A stretch of 64,000 bases of DNA. It comes from Pseudosulfitobacter sp. DSM 107133. GTDB taxonomy: Bacteria; Pseudomonadota; Alphaproteobacteria; Rhodobacterales; Rhodobacteraceae. A model generated the notes under the pieces. That model saw only the letters and a list, made by a program, of their open reading frames with translations. It had not been told where the DNA came from and ran no database searches. A program made the position numbers and the translations under genes. Positions 17,610 through 25,932 of the stretch are shown here, piece after piece (the stretch's first letter is position 1; each line of letters opens with the position of its first letter). The stretch is taken from positions 434,001 to 498,000 of the forward strand of contig NZ_CP085155.1 in the NCBI RefSeq assembly GCF_022788695.1. Direction: 5' to 3'.

Positions 17610-19157
17610 TCAGCCCGTCACGCCAATTGGCCAGGGTGCGAATTCTTCTTCTCCGACGCCCAGTGCTTCGGATTTGCTGGCCTGCCCAGAGGCGACGGCC
17701 AGGATATGGTCGAAAATCTCCTGCCCCAGTTCGGCAATGGTCTTGTCCCCATCAATCACCGTGCCACAGTTGATGTCCATATCGTCCTGCATCTGGGTGA
17801 ACATGGGCGTGTTCGACGCCAGCTTGATCGTTGGCGACGGATACGACCCAAAGCAAGAGCCACGCCCGGTGGTGAAACAGATCAGGTTGGCCCCGCCCGC
17901 GATCTGCCCCGTGGCAGACACCGGATCAAAGCCGGGGGTGTCCATGAACACCAGCCCCTTTTGCGTCACCGGCTCGCCATAGCGATAGACCTCCATCAAT
18001 CCGGTGCTGCCGCTCTTCTTGGCCCCGCCCAGCGATTTTTCCAGCACGTTGGCCAGCCCGCCCGCCTGATTGCCGGGGCTGACGACGCCGTTGATCTGGG
18101 TGTCGCGGCCCTTGGTATAGTCCAGCCACCAGTCCATGCGCTCGACCAGCTTGCGGCCGACGGCCTCGGACTGGGCGCGGCGGGTCAACAGGTGTTCGAC
18201 GCCAAAGATCTCGGGCGTTTCGGACAGGATCGCGGTGCCGCCGTTGCGCACGAGGATGTCGGCTGCCGCACCAAGACCGGGGTTGGCCGACAGCCCCGAC
18301 AAACCGTCCGAGCCGCCGCATTGCATCCCGATGGTGATGTGTTCGGCGCTGCACGGCGTGCGCTGCACCTGATTGGCGGCGTCCAGCATGTCGCGCACGG
18401 CGGCCTTGCCCTCGGTGATGGCACGCGCGGTGCCGCCCACATGCTGCATGGTGATGGTTTTCAGCATCTTGCCTTCGGCCAGGCTTTGTTCTTCGAAGAA
18501 CTGCGCCAGATTGTTCCGCTCGCAGCCCAGCGACAGCACCACGGCACCGGCCATGTTGGGGTGCCGGATATAGCCCGCCAGCGTGCGCCGCAGCAGGTCC
18601 ATCGGCTCGCCCGTCATTTCCATGCCGCAGCCGGTTTCGTGGATAAACGGGATCACCCCGTCGACATTGGCCCAGTCTTCCATGCGCTCTTCGTCGAAAT
18701 AATTGCCGATCTTGCGCGCCACGGTGGCGGAACAGTTCACGGTGACGAACAGGCCGATATAGTTGCGCGTGCCGACCTGACCGTTGTCGCGGCGGATACC
18801 CATGAAGCTGGCGCGCTGGTCCTCGGGCAGGATGTCGGTCGGGACATAGTCGCGGGCAAAGGCGTAATCCTTGTCCACCGCGTCGAACTTGATGTTGTGG
18901 CTGTGCAGCCAGTCGCCGGGTGCGATGTCATGGGCGGCATAGCCGATGACCGTCTCGAATTTCAGGATCGGCGCGCCGCTCTGGAGCGGGCGGATTGCGA
19001 TCTTGTGACCTTGCGGCGTATCGTGGTTGGCAATGACCCCGTGTTCGGGCAGCGCGGTGCCTTGGGCAATCGGTCCGGTGGCCACCACCACGTTGTCGCC
19101 CCCAGACAGCAAAAGCACCCTTGCAGCGGGGTCGCGGGGTGTGGTCTGGCTGTCCAT
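17610..19157 (-). CDS. uxaA: UxaA-family altronate-type dehydratase
   Basis: Predicted metal-dependent hydro-lyase that dehydrates an aldonate (D-altronate in characterised UxaA) to a 2-keto-3-deoxy acid. 515 residues, with an N-terminal SAF-like domain (residues 1-100, VLLLSGGDNVVVA) joined to the large catalytic domain with TRNYIGLFVTVNCSATVA, HETGCGME, LSLGCERNN and MQCGGSDGLSGLSANPG. Conserved Cys and Glu in these motifs are the probable metal ligands. First gene of the operon uxaA-larA-larC (16-bp gap to larA). True substrate may be another aldonate with the same C2/C3 stereochemistry. Confidence 0.85.
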   Translation of the reverse strand: MDSQTTPRDPAARVLLLSGGDNVVVATGPIAQGTALPEHGVIANHDTPQGHKIAIRPLQSGAPILKFETVIGYAAHDIAPGDWLHSHNIKFDAVDKDYAFARDYVPTDILPEDQRASFMGIRRDNGQVGTRNYIGLFVTVNCSATVARKIGNYFDEERMEDWANVDGVIPFIHETGCGMEMTGEPMDLLRRTLAGYIRHPNMAGAVVLSLGCERNNLAQFFEEQSLAEGKMLKTITMQHVGGTARAITEGKAAVRDMLDAANQVQRTPCSAEHITIGMQCGGSDGLSGLSANPGLGAAADILVRNGGTAILSETPEIFGVEHLLTRRAQSEAVGRKLVERMDWWLDYTKGRDTQINGVVSPGNQAGGLANVLEKSLGGAKKSGSTGLMEVYRYGEPVTQKGLVFMDTPGFDPVSATGQIAGGANLICFTTGRGSCFGSYPSPTIKLASNTPMFTQMQDDMDINCGTVIDGDKTIAELGQEIFDHILAVASGQASKSEALGVGEEEFAPWPIGVTG

Positions 19158-19210
19158 AGGATGCGTTCTTTCGGGGCTGCGGAAAAAAGGCTTCGGGTTC
19201 GGGGCACGAA

Positions 19211-19222
19211 CTGATATATTAG
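19211..19222. promoter_or_regulatory. GntR-type operator, copy 1 (uxaA/gntR divergent promoter)
   Basis: CTGATATATTAG, a 12-bp near-palindrome between the divergent uxaA and GntR genes. It differs by one base from the consensus CTAATATATTAG, which recurs at 23064-23075 and 23927-23938 in front of two other genes of the same pathway. Likely binding site of one of the two closely related GntR proteins encoded at 19250 and 23127. Confidence 0.68.
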
Positions 19223-19249
19223 GATTAACAGGAACAAAGTGCTCTCGCA

Positions 19250-20038
19250 ATGAATGAATCCGCCAAACCGCACCCCCCGGTGTCTCAGACCCGCACCACG
19301 CAATTGCTGCCCAAAGGGATGCGCGCCGACGCCCATCAGGCGCTGTTCGAGGGCGGGCCAACGGGGCGCGGCGTCTACGACAGCCTGCGCGACCAAATCG
19401 TCAAGCTGGACCTGCCGCCCGGCACCCCGCTGTTGCGCGCCGAACTGGCCGAGGTGTATGGCGTCAGCCTGACACCGCTGCGCGATGCCTTGCAGCAACT
19501 GGCCAAAGAGGGGCTGGTGCATATTTTCCCGCAGTCGCGCACGCTGGTCACCCCCATCGACGTGACCGCCATCCGCGAGGCCCAGTTCATGCGCATCGCG
19601 CTGGAAACCGAGGTGGTGCGCGAGCTGGCAGCCGGGATTGCGCCCGAGGATCTGGCGCGGCTGCGCAGCATCGTGGCGCTTCAGGCCGGGATCGCGCAGA
19701 ACCCAGGCGATGTGCCGACGTTTCAGGAGCTGGACGAGGCATTCCACCAGACGCTGTTCGTGGCCGCCCGCCATGTGCAGACCCAGCGCATCCTGCGCAG
19801 CCACGCGGGCCATCTGGAACGCCTGCGCCGCCTGCACCTGTCCGACACGGATGACGCAGGCCGGATGCGCAACAACCAACAGGTGGTCGAAGGGCACACA
19901 CAGGTGGTCGATGGCATCGAGGCCGGAGACGCCGCCCGCGCCATGGACGCCCTGCGCCGCCACCTGCAGCGCACGGTGGACCGCATCGCCGAGAAACGCG
20001 CCGCCTTCCCCGAGTTTTTCGCGCCCGAGAAGGGGTAG
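19250..20038 (+). CDS. GntR-family regulator (FCD domain), first
   Basis: 262 residues. Winged HTH at about 40-105 (GVYDSLRDQIVKLDLPPGTPLL, VSLTPLRDALQQLAKEGLV), then an all-helical FCD ligand domain with DEAFHQTLF and a late GHTQVVDGIEAGD, the usual metal/ligand His positions. The 40-residue N-terminal tail is unusual. Divergent from uxaA with an operator in the 92-bp gap, so it probably represses the uxaA-larA-larC operon and itself. It closely resembles the regulator at 23127-23825 (shared FPQSRT.VT and FQELDE.FHQTL motifs), suggesting duplication. Confidence 0.85.
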   Translation: MNESAKPHPPVSQTRTTQLLPKGMRADAHQALFEGGPTGRGVYDSLRDQIVKLDLPPGTPLLRAELAEVYGVSLTPLRDALQQLAKEGLVHIFPQSRTLVTPIDVTAIREAQFMRIALETEVVRELAAGIAPEDLARLRSIVALQAGIAQNPGDVPTFQELDEAFHQTLFVAARHVQTQRILRSHAGHLERLRRLHLSDTDDAGRMRNNQQVVEGHTQVVDGIEAGDAARAMDALRRHLQRTVDRIAEKRAAFPEFFAPEKG

Positions 20039-20137
20039 CTCTGGACCTGTTTATGGGTCCAGTTGCAGGGTCGCCCGGAGCGGGGATTCGTGCATCGCTT
20101 GGCGAAGGGCTGCTTAGAGCCTTCTATGACCTCGCCG

Positions 20138-20308
20138 CACAGGGCAGCGCCCGACCGCGGGTGGGCATCGGAACGTCAGTTAGCACCACTTTATTTCTAA
20201 ACTTTGGCGTGTGGGTGATGAACCGCAATACGGTGAGAAAGCGCCCGCCCATGGGGCGGTCGGGCGCTGCCCGGCGGTGCTACGCACCTTGATTCCGGGC
20301 CTTGGTGG
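20138..20308 (+). repeat. Dispersed structured repeat, copy A
   Basis: About 170 bp between the convergent GntR and DapA-family genes. It begins CACAGGGC and ends CTTGGTGG. A perfect 17-bp inverted repeat (GGGCAGCGCCCGACCGC at 20142-20158; complement at 20256-20272) closes a 131-nt stem-loop. The right part also forms its own hairpin around CCATGG, and a short hairpin GGTGC-TAC-GCACC (20276-20288) follows. Two more copies occur at 35935-37264 (inverted, split by an IS110) and 40293-40463. The rest of the 304-bp gap shows no gene. Confidence 0.88.
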
Positions 20309-20342
20309 ATACACGTCGGCGTGCACGTCCATCCGCTTCTGC

Positions 20343-21248
20343 CTACAGCCCCGCCAACCCGTTCGCTGTTACAAACCCGTCCAGCGCGGCCTGCTGGCGG
20401 TCGGTCAGGGGCCATGCGGAGGGCGGGCGCGTCGGGCCGCAGTCCTGGCCGATGGCCATCAGCGCGGCCTTGACGCCGGTGACGTTGGTGCCGTTCTGCT
20501 CTTCGGCGCGGATGTCTTCGAACACGCGCATCTCGTCGATCAGGCGGTTGGCCTTCGGGTAATCGCCCGCGTCCAGTGCCGCGTGAATTTCCATCGACCG
20601 TTCGGGCCAGACGTTGATCAGCCCCGAGGTGAACCCCCGCGCGCCCACGGCATAGAGCGGTGGTGCCCAGACCTCGGCCAGCCCGCCGACCCAGACGATA
20701 TGATCGGGACAGGCCGCGATGGCGCGGGCCAGGTTCAGCGGGTGCGGCGTGGCCCATTTCACGCCCTTGACCCCCTCGACCTCGCACAGGCGGGCGATGC
20801 CCTCGGGGCCCATGGCGTCGTTGCGCAGGTACAGCATGACGGGCAGCCCGCCCGACGCCTCGCGCACCGCCTTGATGTAATCCACCGTTCCGCGCGGCGA
20901 CACGAAGGGATCGGGCGGCTGGTGGATCATCAGCGCATCGGCGCCTGCGTCGGCGCTGGCGCGGGCCAGCACACAGGCGTCGCGGATGCCGCGCCCGACA
21001 CCGGCCAGAACCGGCGCGCGCCCTGCCACCATCTGCGTGACTTCGCGCACCATGGTACAGGCCTCGTCGGTGGTCAGCGCGTAGAACTCGCCGGTGTTGC
21101 CGTTGACCACGGGTATATGCACCCCCGCCCCGATGGCGCGGTCGATGATCGGCGCGAGCTTGTCGGGTGCGATCTCTCCTGCGGCGTCATAGGGGGTCAC
21201 CAGAATGCCCGAAATACCGGTCAGTGCTTTTGTCAGATCGTGGGTCAT
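20343..21248 (-). CDS. DapA-family 2-keto-3-deoxy-acid dehydratase/aldolase
   Basis: 301 residues, class I aldolase fold. The Schiff-base Lys lies in GVKGVKWAT (near 165), the GNTGEFYALT motif near residue 46 and a Tyr in VMLYLRND near 133 match the DapA pattern. Lysine synthesis is unlikely given its place in a sugar-acid operon. By analogy with 2-keto-3-deoxy-arabonate dehydratase it would convert a 2-keto-3-deoxy-pentonate to 2-oxoglutarate semialdehyde; a KDG-type aldolase is the alternative. Follows the IlvD/EDD gene by 10 bp in the same operon. The start is the ATG at 21248, not an upstream in-frame ATG inside ilvD. Confidence 0.85.
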   Translation of the reverse strand: MTHDLTKALTGISGILVTPYDAAGEIAPDKLAPIIDRAIGAGVHIPVVNGNTGEFYALTTDEACTMVREVTQMVAGRAPVLAGVGRGIRDACVLARASADAGADALMIHQPPDPFVSPRGTVDYIKAVREASGGLPVMLYLRNDAMGPEGIARLCEVEGVKGVKWATPHPLNLARAIAACPDHIVWVGGLAEVWAPPLYAVGARGFTSGLINVWPERSMEIHAALDAGDYPKANRLIDEMRVFEDIRAEEQNGTNVTGVKAALMAIGQDCGPTRPPSAWPLTDRQQAALDGFVTANGLAGL

Positions 21249-21258
21249 GGGCCTGCCT

Positions 21259-22998
21259 TTAGTAAATGTCCGGTTCAGCCGCAGCCGCACCGAATTGCGT
21301 TGTCAGATAGTCGAAATCACAGCCCTGATCGGCCTGCCCGACGTGGCGCTGGAACATATAGCCCCAGCCGCGTTCATAGCGGGGCGCGGGCGCGACCCAG
21401 GCGGCACGGCGCGCGGCGATCTCTTCTTCGGGGACCAGCATGTCCAGCGTCCGCGCCTCCAGGTCCATGCGCACCATGTCCCCGGTTTTCAGCAGCGCCA
21501 GCGGCCCGCCGATGAACGCCTCGGGGGCCACGTGCAGGATGCAGGCACCGTAGGAGGTGCCCGACATCCGCGCATCGGAAATCCGCAGCATGTCGCGGTG
21601 GCCTTGCTTCAGCAGCGCCTTGGGCATCGGCAGCATGCCCCATTCGGGGAAGCCGGGGCCGCCTTGCGGGCCTGCGTTGCGCAGCACCAGCACGTGATCG
21701 GGGGTGACATCCAGATTTTCATCGTCAATGGCCGCCTTCATCTCGGGGTAGCTGTCGAACACCAGCGCGGGGCCTTCGTGGTGGTAGAACTTTGGATCGC
21801 AGGCGGCGGGTTTGATCACCGCGCCGTTGGGGCACAGGTTGCCACGCAGCACGGCCAACGAGCCTTCTTTATACACCGGATTGGACAGCGGGCGGATCAC
21901 GTCGTCATTATAGACCGGCGCGCCCGCGATGCCGTCGGCCAGCGGTTTGCCGGTGCAGGTGATCGCGTCACGGTCCAGCTTGTCGCCCAGCTGATCCATC
22001 AGCGCGCGCAGGCCGCCCGCGAAATAGAAGTCTTCCATCAGATAGTCCGCACCCGAGGGCCGGATGTTGGCGATCAGCGGCGTCGTGCGCCCCAGCGCGT
22101 CCAGATCGTCCAGCTCAAGCGACACACCGGCGCGGCGAGCCATGGCCAGCAGGTGCACAACTGCGTTGGTGGAACAGCCCGTCGCCATCGCCACGATCGC
22201 CGCATTGCGCACGGCGGCGGGGGTGATGACCTTGTCGGGCGTCAGATCCTCCCAGACCATATCGACAATGCGCCGCCCGCAGGACGCGCTCATCCGTTTG
22301 TGGCCCGCGTCGGCGGCAGGGATCGACGACGCGCCGGGCAGGGTCAGCCCCATGGCTTCGGCAATCGCGGTCATGGTGGACGCGGTGCCCATGGTCATGC
22401 AATGCCCGTAGGACCGCGCGATGCCACCCTCGACGCCGACCCATTCCTCGGCGGTGATATTGCCCGCACGCCGTTCGTCCCAGTATTTCCAGGCGTCCGA
22501 GCCGGACCCCAGCGACTTGCCCGCATAGTTGCCGCGCAGCATCGGGCCCGCGGGCAGGAAAATGAACGGCACACCGGCGCTGATCGCGCCCATGGTCAGG
22601 CCGGGGGTGGATTTGTCACAGCCGCCCATCAGCACCACACCGTCCAGCGGGTGCGACCGGATCGTCTCTTCGGTCTCCATCGCGATCATGTTGCGATAGA
22701 GCATCGAGGTCGGCTTGGTAAAGCTTTCGTCGATCGAGATGGTGGGAATCTCCAGCCCCAGACCGCCGGCCTGCGCGATGCCCTTCTTCACGTCCTCGGC
22801 CCGGTCGCGGAAATGCAGGTGGCAGGGGTTCATCTCGGACCATGTGTTCAGGATGCCGATGACGGGGCGGCCTTCCCAGTCCTCGGGGCCAAGGCCCATC
22901 TGCATCATGCGCGACCGGTGCCCAAAGCTGCGCAGATCATCCGGGGCAAACCAGCGCGCGCTGCGCAGTTGATCGGGGTTTTTTCTGTTCTGGTTCAT
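21259..22998 (-). CDS. IlvD/EDD-family sugar-acid dehydratase (L-arabonate dehydratase type)
   Basis: Removes water from a pentonate or hexonate to give a 2-keto-3-deoxy acid. 579 residues. Cluster-ligand cysteines fall at C59 (NPCH), C127 (GGCDKSTPG) and C200 (GHCMTMGT), the numbering I recall for the [2Fe-2S] L-arabinonate dehydratase of Rhizobium leguminosarum, with the metal-ligand Lys129 after C127. A late SDARMSGTSYG (near 480) carries the catalytic Ser. Start is ATG 22998 behind GGAGAG. First gene of a two-gene operon with the DapA-family gene and preceded by a CTAATATATTA operator. Substrate could be arabonate, fuconate or galactonate. Confidence 0.88.
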   Translation of the reverse strand: MNQNRKNPDQLRSARWFAPDDLRSFGHRSRMMQMGLGPEDWEGRPVIGILNTWSEMNPCHLHFRDRAEDVKKGIAQAGGLGLEIPTISIDESFTKPTSMLYRNMIAMETEETIRSHPLDGVVLMGGCDKSTPGLTMGAISAGVPFIFLPAGPMLRGNYAGKSLGSGSDAWKYWDERRAGNITAEEWVGVEGGIARSYGHCMTMGTASTMTAIAEAMGLTLPGASSIPAADAGHKRMSASCGRRIVDMVWEDLTPDKVITPAAVRNAAIVAMATGCSTNAVVHLLAMARRAGVSLELDDLDALGRTTPLIANIRPSGADYLMEDFYFAGGLRALMDQLGDKLDRDAITCTGKPLADGIAGAPVYNDDVIRPLSNPVYKEGSLAVLRGNLCPNGAVIKPAACDPKFYHHEGPALVFDSYPEMKAAIDDENLDVTPDHVLVLRNAGPQGGPGFPEWGMLPMPKALLKQGHRDMLRISDARMSGTSYGACILHVAPEAFIGGPLALLKTGDMVRMDLEARTLDMLVPEEEIAARRAAWVAPAPRYERGWGYMFQRHVGQADQGCDFDYLTTQFGAAAAEPDIY

Positions 22999-23063
22999 TC
23001 TGCCCTCTCCGGACCGGTTCAGATCCACAGCATTGTGACCGGAGCGTCTCCGGTGCGTTCAAA

Positions 23064-23075
23064 CTAATATATTAC
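23064..23075. promoter_or_regulatory. GntR-type operator, copy 2 (ilvD-dapA promoter)
   Basis: CTAATATATTAC, 11 of 12 bases as in the palindrome CTAATATATTAG, 66 bp upstream of the IlvD/EDD start and downstream of the second GntR gene. It belongs to the same set as 19211-19222 and 23927-23938. Confidence 0.68.
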
Positions 23076-23126
23076 CTCATCAGATAAAATGTCGAGCCTG
23101 TTTTGGAAGCGAAGCCCCAAAGCCGC

Positions 23127-23825
23127 CTAGCTGAAGAATTCCCGATGTGCCTCGCGCAATGCTTCAACGCGCGAGACCGTGCGGCTGAGATGGTCACGCA
23201 CTGCCGTGGCGGCGGCCTCGGCGTCGCCCTGTGCAATCGCGTCCAGAATCGCCCGATGCCCCTGCAAGATATAGGTGATTTTAGCCGCATCCGGCGGGTC
23301 CAGCCGGCGCACACGGTTCAAATGCCCCGACCTGCCCTGGATCATCGCATACAGGTTGCCCTGCCCCAGCCCGTCGTACAGCGTTTGGTGAAACACCTCG
23401 TCCAGTTCCTGAAACATCTGCAACTGTGCGGGATCGTCGCGCAGCACCTCTTGCATGCGCAGCGTCGCGCCCGCGCGCGCCACCACATCGGCGCTGTCCC
23501 GCTGGGCCAGCTGTCGGGCGACCTCGACCTCGACCGACAGGCGCAGGAAATGCGCCTCGTAAATCTCGGGAATGTCGATTTTGGTCACGACCGTGCGCGA
23601 CTGGGGAAAGACCTTGACCAGTCCCTCCTGCTCCAGCCGTTGCAGGGATTCACGGATCGGGGTCTGGCTGGCACTATAGTGGGCCGCCAGATCGCCGCGC
23701 AGCAAAGGCGCACCGGGCGGCAGTTCAAGCGAGACAATGCGCCGCCGCAGATCATCCAGAACCCGCGCCGTGGCAGTGCCCGCAGGCCGCAAGCCGTGCC
23801 CTGAAGCTGTCCGAAGCAAGGTCAT
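23127..23825 (-). CDS. GntR-family regulator (FCD domain), second
   Basis: 232 residues. HTH at about 20-85 (ARVLDDLRRRIVSLELPPGAPLL, ASQTPIRESLQRLEQEGLV), then FCD helices with DEVFHQTLYDG and GHRAILDAIAQGDAEA. Closely similar to the protein at 19250-20038 but without its long N-terminal tail. Divergent from the ketoglutarate-semialdehyde dehydrogenase gene; the 173-bp gap holds an operator copy. Likely repressor of the dehydrogenase and, through the shared motif, of the other two pathway promoters. Confidence 0.85.
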   Translation of the reverse strand: MTLLRTASGHGLRPAGTATARVLDDLRRRIVSLELPPGAPLLRGDLAAHYSASQTPIRESLQRLEQEGLVKVFPQSRTVVTKIDIPEIYEAHFLRLSVEVEVARQLAQRDSADVVARAGATLRMQEVLRDDPAQLQMFQELDEVFHQTLYDGLGQGNLYAMIQGRSGHLNRVRRLDPPDAAKITYILQGHRAILDAIAQGDAEAAATAVRDHLSRTVSRVEALREAHREFFS

Positions 23826-23926
23826 GGTGCATTTCCTGTGTCGCGCATCTGCATCTTTCTTTCGTTTAGGCCGCGATCCGGACCCGACGCAACCGCGCGC
23901 GGTGTCTGGTTGACCTTCCTTTGCAG

Positions 23927-23938
23927 CTAAAATATTAG
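23927..23938. promoter_or_regulatory. GntR-type operator, copy 3 (gntR/KGSADH divergent promoter)
   Basis: CTAAAATATTAG, 11 of 12 bases as in CTAATATATTAG, 60 bp before the aldehyde dehydrogenase start and about 100 bp before the divergent GntR start. The outer arms CTAA/TTAG are kept. Confidence 0.68.
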
Positions 23939-23998
23939 TCGATATGAACGGCGCGGTAAAGTTTGCGCTGAAACACAGATACTCTAGGAGAGTCCTGC

Positions 23999-25516
23999 AT
24001 GACCGGTTTCGCCCCCCACGGAAAACACCTGATCGCTGGCGAATGGGTCGCCGGAGCAACCACATTTGAAAACGAACCCGCCAGCGGCAAGGTTGATAGG
24101 TTTTCGATTGGCACCCCCGCCAACGTCGAAACTGCCTGTGTCGCCGCCGAAGAAGCATTCTGGACCTATGGCTATTCCACCCGCGCCGAACGCGCCGCGT
24201 TTCTCAACGCCATTGCGGACGAGATCGAGGCCCGCGCCGATGCGATCACCGACATCGGCAGCCGCGAATCCGGCCTGCCCGCCGCGCGCCTGCAAGGTGA
24301 ACGTGGCCGCACCACGGGCCAGCTGCGCCTGTTCGCCGATCACATCACCAGCGGGGCCTATCTGGACCGGCGCATCGACGCGGCCCTGCCCGACCGCCAG
24401 CCCGCGCCGCGCCCCGAAATCCGGCTGATGCAGCGGCCCATCGGCCCCGTCGCCGTGTTCGGCGCGTCGAACTTTCCGCTGGCCTTTTCCACCGCCGGGG
24501 GCGACACCGCCGCTGCACTGGCTGCCGGCTGCCCCGTTGTGGTCAAGGGCCACTCGGCCCATCCCGGCACCGGCGAAATCATCGCCGAAGCCATCCACGC
24601 CGCGATCAAGTCCTGTGGCGTGCATCCCGGCGTGTTCTCGTTGATCCAGGGCGGCAAGCGCGACATGGGCCAGGCGCTGGTGCAACACCCGCTGATCAAG
24701 GCCGTGGGCTTTACCGGATCGCTGGCCGGTGGCCGCGCGCTGTTCGACCTGTGCGCCCAACGCCCCGAGCCGATCCCGTTTTTTGGCGAGTTGGGGTCGG
24801 TCAACCCGATGTTCGTGCTGCCCAACGCCGCCGCCGCACGCGGGGCCGACATCGGCACCGGCTGGGCCGGATCGCTGACCATGGGCGCGGGCCAGTTCTG
24901 CACCAACCCCGGCATCGCCGTGGTGGAAAAGGGTGCCGATGGCGATGCGTTCGTGGCGGCTGCCAAAACGGCGCTTGAGAAGGTGGATGGGCAGGTCATG
25001 CTGACCGACGGCATCGCGCAGGCCTATCGCGACGGGCAGGCCCGTTTTACCGGACGCAACGCGGTGCAGCCGCTGCTGGAAACCAAAAGCGAAGGGCGCA
25101 TGGCCAACCCCAACCTCTACGAAACCGACGCCGACACCTACCTGCAAGATCACGCGCTGGGGGAAGAGGTCTTTGGCCCGCTGGGTCTGGTGGTGCGCGT
25201 CAATTCCGCCGACGACATGCGCGATCTGGCCAAAGGGTTCGAGGGCCAGCTGACCGCGACGATCCACATGGACGACGCCGATGCCGCCCGCGCGCTGCTG
25301 CCGGTTCTGGAGCGCAAGGCCGGTCGCGTGCTGGTCAACGGCTTCCCCACCGGCGTCGAGGTCAGCGAGGCGATGGTGCACGGCGGCCCCTACCCCGCCT
25401 CGACCAACTTTGGCGCAACCTCGGTGGGCACCATGGCAATCCGCCGCTTCCTGCGGCCGGTGTCCTATCAGAACGTGCCGACCTCGATCATGTCCGACGA
25501 TCTGGCCGAAACCTAG
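23999..25516 (+). CDS. 2-Oxoglutarate-semialdehyde dehydrogenase-type aldehyde dehydrogenase
   Basis: 505-residue NAD(P)-dependent aldehyde dehydrogenase of the KGSADH class. Markers are FGASNFPLAFSTAGGDTAAA (NAD-binding loop, near 155), GFTGSLAGGRALFD (near 240), the catalytic Glu in FGELGSVNP (near 263) and catalytic C301 in GQFCTNPG. It would oxidise 2-oxoglutarate semialdehyde, the product of the DapA-family step, to 2-oxoglutarate, completing an oxidative pentose/aldonate route (Weimberg type). ATG 23999 follows AGGAGAG. It is convergent with the NIPSNAP gene, leaving 89 bp with no clear terminator. Confidence 0.87.
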   Translation: MTGFAPHGKHLIAGEWVAGATTFENEPASGKVDRFSIGTPANVETACVAAEEAFWTYGYSTRAERAAFLNAIADEIEARADAITDIGSRESGLPAARLQGERGRTTGQLRLFADHITSGAYLDRRIDAALPDRQPAPRPEIRLMQRPIGPVAVFGASNFPLAFSTAGGDTAAALAAGCPVVVKGHSAHPGTGEIIAEAIHAAIKSCGVHPGVFSLIQGGKRDMGQALVQHPLIKAVGFTGSLAGGRALFDLCAQRPEPIPFFGELGSVNPMFVLPNAAAARGADIGTGWAGSLTMGAGQFCTNPGIAVVEKGADGDAFVAAAKTALEKVDGQVMLTDGIAQAYRDGQARFTGRNAVQPLLETKSEGRMANPNLYETDADTYLQDHALGEEVFGPLGLVVRVNSADDMRDLAKGFEGQLTATIHMDDADAARALLPVLERKAGRVLVNGFPTGVEVSEAMVHGGPYPASTNFGATSVGTMAIRRFLRPVSYQNVPTSIMSDDLAET

Positions 25517-25605
25517 GAATCTGTGGCGGAGTGACAGCGGGCTGATCGGGCCCGTTGCCACCCGAGCTTTGCTCTCTGCCGATACGTAGGCAGCGGGATT
25601 AATGC

Positions 25606-25923
25606 CTACCCTTCGAAAAACGGCGCAGGGGTCAGGATTTTGTTGGTCTGGCTGACCAGATACCCCGCCTCGGCGCTGCGGCGCAGGTAGTCCTGCCAGT
25701 CGGGATCTGCCATCAGCTGCGCGCGACGGGCAGCGCGGTCGGCGGCGTCGTCATAAGTCCAGACGTGCACGAATGAATTCACGTCCCCTGTTTCGACCTG
25801 CGCAAACACAACCGGCGCGCCCAGGATCCGGCGCTGTGCCGGATAGCCATAGGTGCCGTACAGCGTCAGGTGTTTCTTGATCGTGCCGGGGCGACAGACA
25901 TAGGTGCGGTGGTCGTAGATCAT
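25606..25923 (-). CDS. NIPSNAP-family protein
   Basis: 105-residue ferredoxin-like alpha/beta-barrel protein of the NIPSNAP family: starts with YDHRTYVCRPGTIKKHL and contains VHVWTYDDAADRAARRAQL and DPDWQDYLRRS. Function of bacterial NIPSNAPs is largely unknown; some act as small-molecule-binding or enzyme-accessory domains. It is the last gene of the operon gntR-larE-larB-gntR-NIPSNAP, 9 bp behind the regulator. A direct part in the pathway (for example isomerase or stress sensor) is inference only. Confidence 0.8.
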   Translation of the reverse strand: MIYDHRTYVCRPGTIKKHLTLYGTYGYPAQRRILGAPVVFAQVETGDVNSFVHVWTYDDAADRAARRAQLMADPDWQDYLRRSAEAGYLVSQTNKILTPAPFFEG

Positions 25924-25932
25924 GCAGTTTCC

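Noticed and set aside
21205..23067. 620-codon open frame on the plus strand
   Set aside because: Antisense to the IlvD/EDD gene, which has all three cluster cysteines and family length; no family motifs in the plus frame.
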